A stretch of 9,225 bases of DNA from Porphyromonadaceae bacterium UBA2720 (lineage in GTDB: Bacteria > Bacteroidota > Bacteroidia > Bacteroidales > Muribaculaceae): NCBI GenBank assembly GCA_002353885.1, contig DEKO01000203.1:5900-15124 (forward strand), in the 5' to 3' direction. Position 1 is the first letter of the stretch. Each line of letters starts with the position of its first letter. Both the position numbers and the translations under genes were made by a program. A model generated the notes under the pieces. The model ran no database searches. It saw only the letters and a list, made by a program, of their open reading frames with translations, and was not told the DNA's origin. Below, in pieces: positions 6,157-9,225 of this stretch.

Positions 6157-7362
6157 ATGAAAGCTTTAAGAAAATATATGGACAAGATCAAGCCTCAGTT
6201 CATGCCTGGTGGCCGGCTAGCCAAGTTGCAGTCGGTCTACGACGGCATGGAGACCTTCTTGTTCACGCCTAACACGACCTCACAGTCGGGGGCGCACATC
6301 CATGACGGCAACGACCTGAAGCGCACCATGATCACTGTGGTGGTGGCGTTACTGCCATGTCTGTTGTTTGCCATGTACAACATCGGCTACCAGCACTACC
6401 TGGCCATCGGTCAGGCAGACGCCTCGTTCTGGTCGATGTTCATCTTTGGTCTGGTAGCAATGTTACCTTGCATTGTGGTGAGCTATGCTGTTGGTCTGGG
6501 CATCGAGTTTGTCGGCGCACAGATTCATCACAAGGAGATTCAAGAAGGCTTCCTTGTGTCGGGCATCCTGATTCCGTTGATTGTTCCCATCAACACACCG
6601 CTGTGGATGGTGGCCGTAGCTACCGCCTTTGCCGTTATCTTTGCCAAAGAAGTCTTCGGCGGCACGGGCATGAACATCTTCAATGTTGCCCTGGTGACTC
6701 GTGCCTTCTTGTTCTTTGCCTACCCATCGCACATGAGCGGCGACAAAGCATTTGTCAAGACCGATGCAGCCTTTGGGCTGGGTGATGGCACAGTGACCGA
6801 TGCCTTCACGGGTGCCACCCCGCTGGGACAGATTGCCACACACGTGGGCGACACGTTGCAATTAAATAATGTGGTGGGCGAACCTATCAGCACATGTGAT
6901 GCCTTCACTGGCCTCATTGCCGGTTCGCCGGGGGAGACCTCAATGATTGCCATCTTGATTGGTGCCGCCATCTTGCTACTCACTGGCATTGCCTCATGGC
7001 GCATCATGTGCTCGGTGTTTGTGGGTGGCCTGGCCATGGGAGCGCTGGTTCACGCCTTTGCCACGCCGACCTATGCTGCCTCGATGCTCGACCCGCTGAG
7101 CCAGCTGTGCTATGGCGGCTTTGCCTTTGCTGCCGTGTTCATGGCCACCGATCCTGTGACCGGTGCTCGCACCCACATCGGGCAATATGTCTATGGCTTC
7201 TTGATTGGTGTATTCGCCATCCTGATTCGCGTTTACAATGGTGGTTATCCCGAGGGCGCGATGCTCGCCATCCTGCTGATGAACGCATTTGCTCCGCTGA
7301 TTGACCACTGTGTCGTTTCGTTCAACATCAAGCGCCGCGCCCGCCGCGTTGCTGTTAAATAA
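6157..7362 (+). CDS. nqrB: Na+-translocating NADH:quinone reductase subunit B
   Basis: NqrB is the large membrane subunit that holds a covalent FMN, binds quinone and riboflavin, and forms much of the Na+ path. At 401 residues it is normal for the family. The N-terminus MKALRKYMDKIKP and the block ETFLFTPNTTSQSGAHIHDG (32-51) are typical and support the start. Many hydrophobic segments follow (for example about 57-76, 93-117, 133-168, 172-190 and several after 250). GGTGMNIFNVALVTRAFLFF (168-187) is a family signature. DAFTGATPLG (215-224) contains the flavinylation motif, with Thr221 as the expected phosphoester-linked FMN residue. MATDPVTGARTHIGQ follows in the C-terminal half. Flavinylation needs an ApbE-type transferase encoded elsewhere. 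RnfD is the homologue in Rnf complexes; the neighbouring nqrA makes NqrB the right call. Confidence 0.96.
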   Translation: MKALRKYMDKIKPQFMPGGRLAKLQSVYDGMETFLFTPNTTSQSGAHIHDGNDLKRTMITVVVALLPCLLFAMYNIGYQHYLAIGQADASFWSMFIFGLVAMLPCIVVSYAVGLGIEFVGAQIHHKEIQEGFLVSGILIPLIVPINTPLWMVAVATAFAVIFAKEVFGGTGMNIFNVALVTRAFLFFAYPSHMSGDKAFVKTDAAFGLGDGTVTDAFTGATPLGQIATHVGDTLQLNNVVGEPISTCDAFTGLIAGSPGETSMIAILIGAAILLLTGIASWRIMCSVFVGGLAMGALVHAFATPTYAASMLDPLSQLCYGGFAFAAVFMATDPVTGARTHIGQYVYGFLIGVFAILIRVYNGGYPEGAMLAILLMNAFAPLIDHCVVSFNIKRRARRVAVK

Positions 7363-7363
7363 T

Positions 7364-7369
7364 GGAGGG
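7364..7369 (+). promoter_or_regulatory. Shine-Dalgarno site of nqrC
   Basis: GGAGGG begins one base after the nqrB stop and is eight bases from the nqrC ATG. It is one of only two strong Shine-Dalgarno sequences I see in front of a gene in this window, the other being before the second exbD. The start context AGACTATG (7373-7380) recurs exactly at the nqrD ATG (8108-8115). Confidence 0.6.
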
Positions 7370-7377
7370 CCCAGACT

Positions 7378-8100
7378 ATGAACAAGAACAGTAATTCTTA
7401 TCAGATCATCTACTCGGCCATCATGGTCGTGCTGGTGGGTGCCGTGCTGGCGCTCATCTACATGAATCTCAAGCCCAAACAGGACGTGAACATCGCCAAC
7501 GACACGCGCAGCCAAATATTGAGCGCTCTGCACATTGCCGTGGCAAGCGATGATGAGATTCCTGCCACATACGAGAAATATATCACGCAGGATCTGCTGG
7601 TAGACCTCGAGGGCAATGTGCTGGACTCGGCAAAGAATTGTGCCTTCGATGTCGACATGAAGAAGAACATGAAGTTGGACGAGAACGAACGCCAGTTGCC
7701 GGTGTTCAAGTGCACGCTTGACGACGGTAGTGTGAAGTTTGTCATCCCTGTCTATGGCGCCGGTCTGTGGGGCCCCATCTGGGGTTATGTAGCTGTGAAT
7801 GATGACGGCAACACCATCTATGGCGCAGACTTCTCGCATGAGAGCGAGACTCCTGGTTTGGGTGCCCGCATCACCGAAGACGCCTTCCAAGACCAATTTG
7901 TGGCCAAGGAGTTGTATCAAGATGGTGAGTTTAAGAATGTCAGTGTGATGAAGAAAGGCCAGACGCCCACCGATGGTAGCGACTATGTTGACGCCATCAG
8001 TGGTGCCACCATCACCAGCCGCGGTGTAGGCGCGATGATGAAACAATGCATGGCAGCCTATGATCCATTCTTCAAGAAACTGCAAAGTGTAACCGAATAA
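7378..8100 (+). CDS. nqrC: Na+-translocating NADH:quinone reductase subunit C
   Basis: NqrC has one membrane anchor and a periplasmic FMN-binding domain, and passes electrons within the complex through a covalent FMN. It has 240 residues, slightly shorter than the Vibrio protein. The anchor lies at about 8-30 (YQIIYSAIMVVLVGAVLALIY). The FMN-binding domain shows PVYGAGLWGPIWGYVA (124-139), HESETPGLGARI (154-165) and the flavinylation motif SGATITS (208-214), in which Thr211 is the expected FMN attachment site. It starts 15 bases after nqrB behind a strong Shine-Dalgarno and ends 12 bases before the nqrD ATG, so B, C and D are tightly packed. RnfG is the Rnf counterpart, but the context is Nqr. 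All expected key residues are present. Confidence 0.95.
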   Translation: MNKNSNSYQIIYSAIMVVLVGAVLALIYMNLKPKQDVNIANDTRSQILSALHIAVASDDEIPATYEKYITQDLLVDLEGNVLDSAKNCAFDVDMKKNMKLDENERQLPVFKCTLDDGSVKFVIPVYGAGLWGPIWGYVAVNDDGNTIYGADFSHESETPGLGARITEDAFQDQFVAKELYQDGEFKNVSVMKKGQTPTDGSDYVDAISGATITSRGVGAMMKQCMAAYDPFFKKLQSVTE

Positions 8101-8112
8101 AGCGTGAAGACT

Positions 8113-8736
8113 ATGTTGAACAAAAAGAATAAAGAAGCACTCTTCAACCCGCTGTCGAAGGACAACCCCGTGCTGGTGCAAATCTTGGGCATCTGCTCGA
8201 CACTGGCCGTGACCGTGAGCCTCGAGCCCGCCATCGTGATGGGCATCTCGGTCATCGCAGTGCTAGCCTTCAGCAACGTGATTATTTCGTTGATTCGCAA
8301 CACCATCCCCTCTACCATTCGCATCATTGTGCAACTGGTGGTGGTGGCCGCACTGGTGATTATCGTGCAGCAGATACTGATTGCCTACAACTATGAGGTA
8401 AGCAAGCAACTATCAGTGTTTATCGGTCTGATTATCACCAACTGCATCCTAATGGGCCGTCTTGAGGCCTTTGCTCTGAACAATCGTCCCTGGCCTTCGT
8501 TCCTCGACGGTATCGGCAATGGTCTGGGCTACACCATCATCCTGGTGATTGTGGCCTTCTTCCGCGAGTTGCTGGGCAGTGGCACGCTTCTGGGCTATCA
8601 AGTGATTCCGCAGTGGTGCTACGACCACGGCTATGAGAACAATGGCTTGATGATTCTGCCTCCGATGGCACTGATTACCGTGGCATGCATCATCTGGGTA
8701 CACCGTGCCCGCAACACCGAGCTTCAAGAGAATTAA
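8113..8736 (+). CDS. nqrD: Na+-translocating NADH:quinone reductase subunit D
   Basis: NqrD is a small integral membrane subunit that pairs with NqrE; one cysteine pair from each holds an iron-sulfur centre in the membrane. From the ATG at 8113 it has 207 residues, within the usual range, with about six hydrophobic segments. Cys28 (in LGICSTLAV) and Cys111 (in TNCILMGRLEAFAL) fall almost exactly where Vibrio NqrD has its cluster cysteines. GLGYTIILVIVAFFRELLGS is another signature. A GTG at 8104 would add three residues. I prefer the ATG because the family usually begins close to this point, the cysteine positions then agree better, and AGACTATG repeats the nqrC start context. RnfE is the homologue in Rnf operons. 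A hairpin follows the stop. Confidence 0.93.
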   Translation: MLNKKNKEALFNPLSKDNPVLVQILGICSTLAVTVSLEPAIVMGISVIAVLAFSNVIISLIRNTIPSTIRIIVQLVVVAALVIIVQQILIAYNYEVSKQLSVFIGLIITNCILMGRLEAFALNNRPWPSFLDGIGNGLGYTIILVIVAFFRELLGSGTLLGYQVIPQWCYDHGYENNGLMILPPMALITVACIIWVHRARNTELQEN

Positions 8737-8743
8737 AGGCTTT

Positions 8744-8764
8744 TTGCAAGCCGGTGGCTTGCAA
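8744..8764 (+). other. Intercistronic hairpin between nqrD and nqrE
   Basis: TTGCAAGCC (8744-8752) and GGCTTGCAA (8756-8764) form a perfect nine-pair stem with a GGT loop, eight bases after the nqrD stop. No T-run follows (the sequence continues TACGGAAC), so it is not a standard terminator on the plus strand. It could stabilise the 3' end of the upstream message or adjust expression of nqrE and nqrF; this is inference. Confidence 0.65.
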
Positions 8765-8782
8765 TACGGAACAATTGATTTT

Positions 8783-8803
8783 CAATTCTCAATTTTCAAT
8801 TAA
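8783..8803 (+). repeat. CAATT heptamer tandem repeat before nqrE
   Basis: Three consecutive heptamers CAATTCT, CAATTTT and CAATTAA end six bases before the nqrE ATG. A further CAATT (inside the palindrome CAATTG, 8772-8777) lies 11 bases upstream of the first. The motif resembles the short CAATT-rich repeats often seen between genes in Bacteroidales. It shares the seven-base period, but not the sequence, of the repeat between nqrA and nqrB. Confidence 0.6.
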
Positions 8804-8809
8804 GAAGAT

Positions 8810-9225
8810 ATGGAAGAACTAAATTTGTTTGTTAGGTCGATATTCATCGACAACATGATATTTGCTTACTTCTTGGGCATGTGCTCATTCCTGGCAGTGT
8901 CCAAGAATGTCAAGACAGCTCTGGGCCTGGGTGTAGCCGTGACCTTCATGCTGGTTGTGACGATGCCCATCAACTACTTGTTGGACCGTTATGTGCTGCA
9001 GCCCGGAGCATTGAGCTGGCTCAGCCCTAGCTTGGCCGAGGTTGACCTGAGTTTCCTAGGGTTGATTATGTTCATTGCCGTGATTGCCAGTGGCACACAG
9101 TTGGTGGAAATGGCCGTTGAGAAGTTTTCGCCGTCGCTCTACGCCTCGCTGGGCATCTTTTTGCCACTGATTGCTGTGAACTGCGCTATCCTGGGTGGTG
9201 CGCTGTTCATGCAGCAGAAAGACTT
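8810..9225 (+). CDS. nqrE: Na+-translocating NADH:quinone reductase subunit E (3' end cut by window edge)
   Basis: NqrE is the membrane partner of NqrD, with inverted topology, and supplies the other cysteine pair of the membrane iron-sulfur centre. The first 138 residues are present out of about 200. The start MEELNLFVRSIFIDNMIFAYFLGMC is typical. Cys25 (GMCSFLAVSK) and Cys125 (AVNCAILGGALF) match the cluster positions. Family blocks include TMPINYLLDRYVL (51-63), FIAVIASGTQLVEM (88-101) and SPSLYASLGIFLPLIAVNCA (107-126). It follows nqrD after 73 bases holding a hairpin and heptamer repeats, the longest gap inside the operon. GAAGAT precedes the ATG, only a weak ribosome site. nqrF, the NADH-oxidising FAD/2Fe-2S subunit, is expected next but lies outside the window. 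RnfA is the Rnf counterpart. Confidence 0.95.
   Translation, partial: MEELNLFVRSIFIDNMIFAYFLGMCSFLAVSKNVKTALGLGVAVTFMLVVTMPINYLLDRYVLQPGALSWLSPSLAEVDLSFLGLIMFIAVIASGTQLVEMAVEKFSPSLYASLGIFLPLIAVNCAILGGALFMQQKD

Noticed and set aside
8104..8112. GTG start for nqrD at 8104
   Set aside because: The ATG at 8113 gives better agreement with family N-termini and cysteine positions and has the same start context as nqrC.
6994..8181. 395-codon open frame on the minus strand across nqrB, nqrC and nqrD
   Set aside because: It is antisense to three clear Nqr genes and its translation is rich in His/Val/Gln without recognisable motifs, as expected for a mirror of biased coding DNA.
4790..9225. Interpretation of the right-hand operon as an Rnf complex
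   Set aside because: The first gene is NqrA, which has no Rnf counterpart, and gene order A-B-C-D-E is that of Nqr; no rnfB or rnfC is present.
1..9225. Mobile elements, CRISPR arrays, tRNA or rRNA genes, defence or biosynthetic clusters
   Set aside because: I found no transposase, terminal inverted repeats, spaced direct-repeat array or RNA-gene-like folds. All long frames are accounted for by housekeeping membrane-energetics genes and one binding lipoprotein.

Overview
The window reads as chromosomal DNA of a member of the Bacteroidales (Bacteroidota). Four observations point there. The ABC-type binding lipoprotein, ExbB, two ExbD paralogues and TonB all have Bacteroidota-type sequences, notably the TonB N-terminus with an 'EWCDLVFEGKNKEFGAYEMRM'-like block. 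The Na+-NQR subunits look like Bacteroides-type Nqr. Three promoter-like sites fit the Bacteroidota TTTG / TAnnTTTG pattern. Most starts lack a Shine-Dalgarno sequence. Genus cannot be settled by eye; a gut Bacteroidales such as a Muribaculaceae or Prevotellaceae relative would fit.

Left half, all on the minus strand. Bases 4347-1148 hold exbB - exbD - exbD - tonB, a complete inner-membrane energy-transduction module for TonB-dependent outer-membrane transporters. It is preceded by a consensus-like promoter (4595-4564) with a leader of about 210 bases, and closed by a strong hairpin terminator (1125-1089). Beyond the terminator, a separate promoter (1056-1026) precedes a PstS-like substrate-binding lipoprotein that runs off the left edge.

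Right half, all on the plus strand. A TACCTTTG -7 box (4743-4750) precedes nqrA, nqrB, nqrC, nqrD and the start of nqrE, five of the six genes of the Na+-translocating NADH:quinone reductase. nqrE is cut by the right edge and nqrF is expected just beyond it. The covalent-FMN threonines of NqrB and NqrC and the membrane cysteines of NqrD and NqrE are all present, so the complex looks functional.

Together, the right half makes an ion gradient (Na+ pumped out with NADH oxidation) and the left half encodes a machine that spends an ion gradient to open outer-membrane transporters. The two units diverge from a 442-base intergenic region. I see no mobile element, CRISPR array, tRNA or rRNA, and no convincing undescribed multi-gene system. 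The most unusual items are small: 7-base-period tandem repeats filling two gaps inside the nqr operon, a perfect hairpin between nqrD and nqrE, a long exbB leader with two tiny ORFs, and insert-bearing ExbD paralogues.
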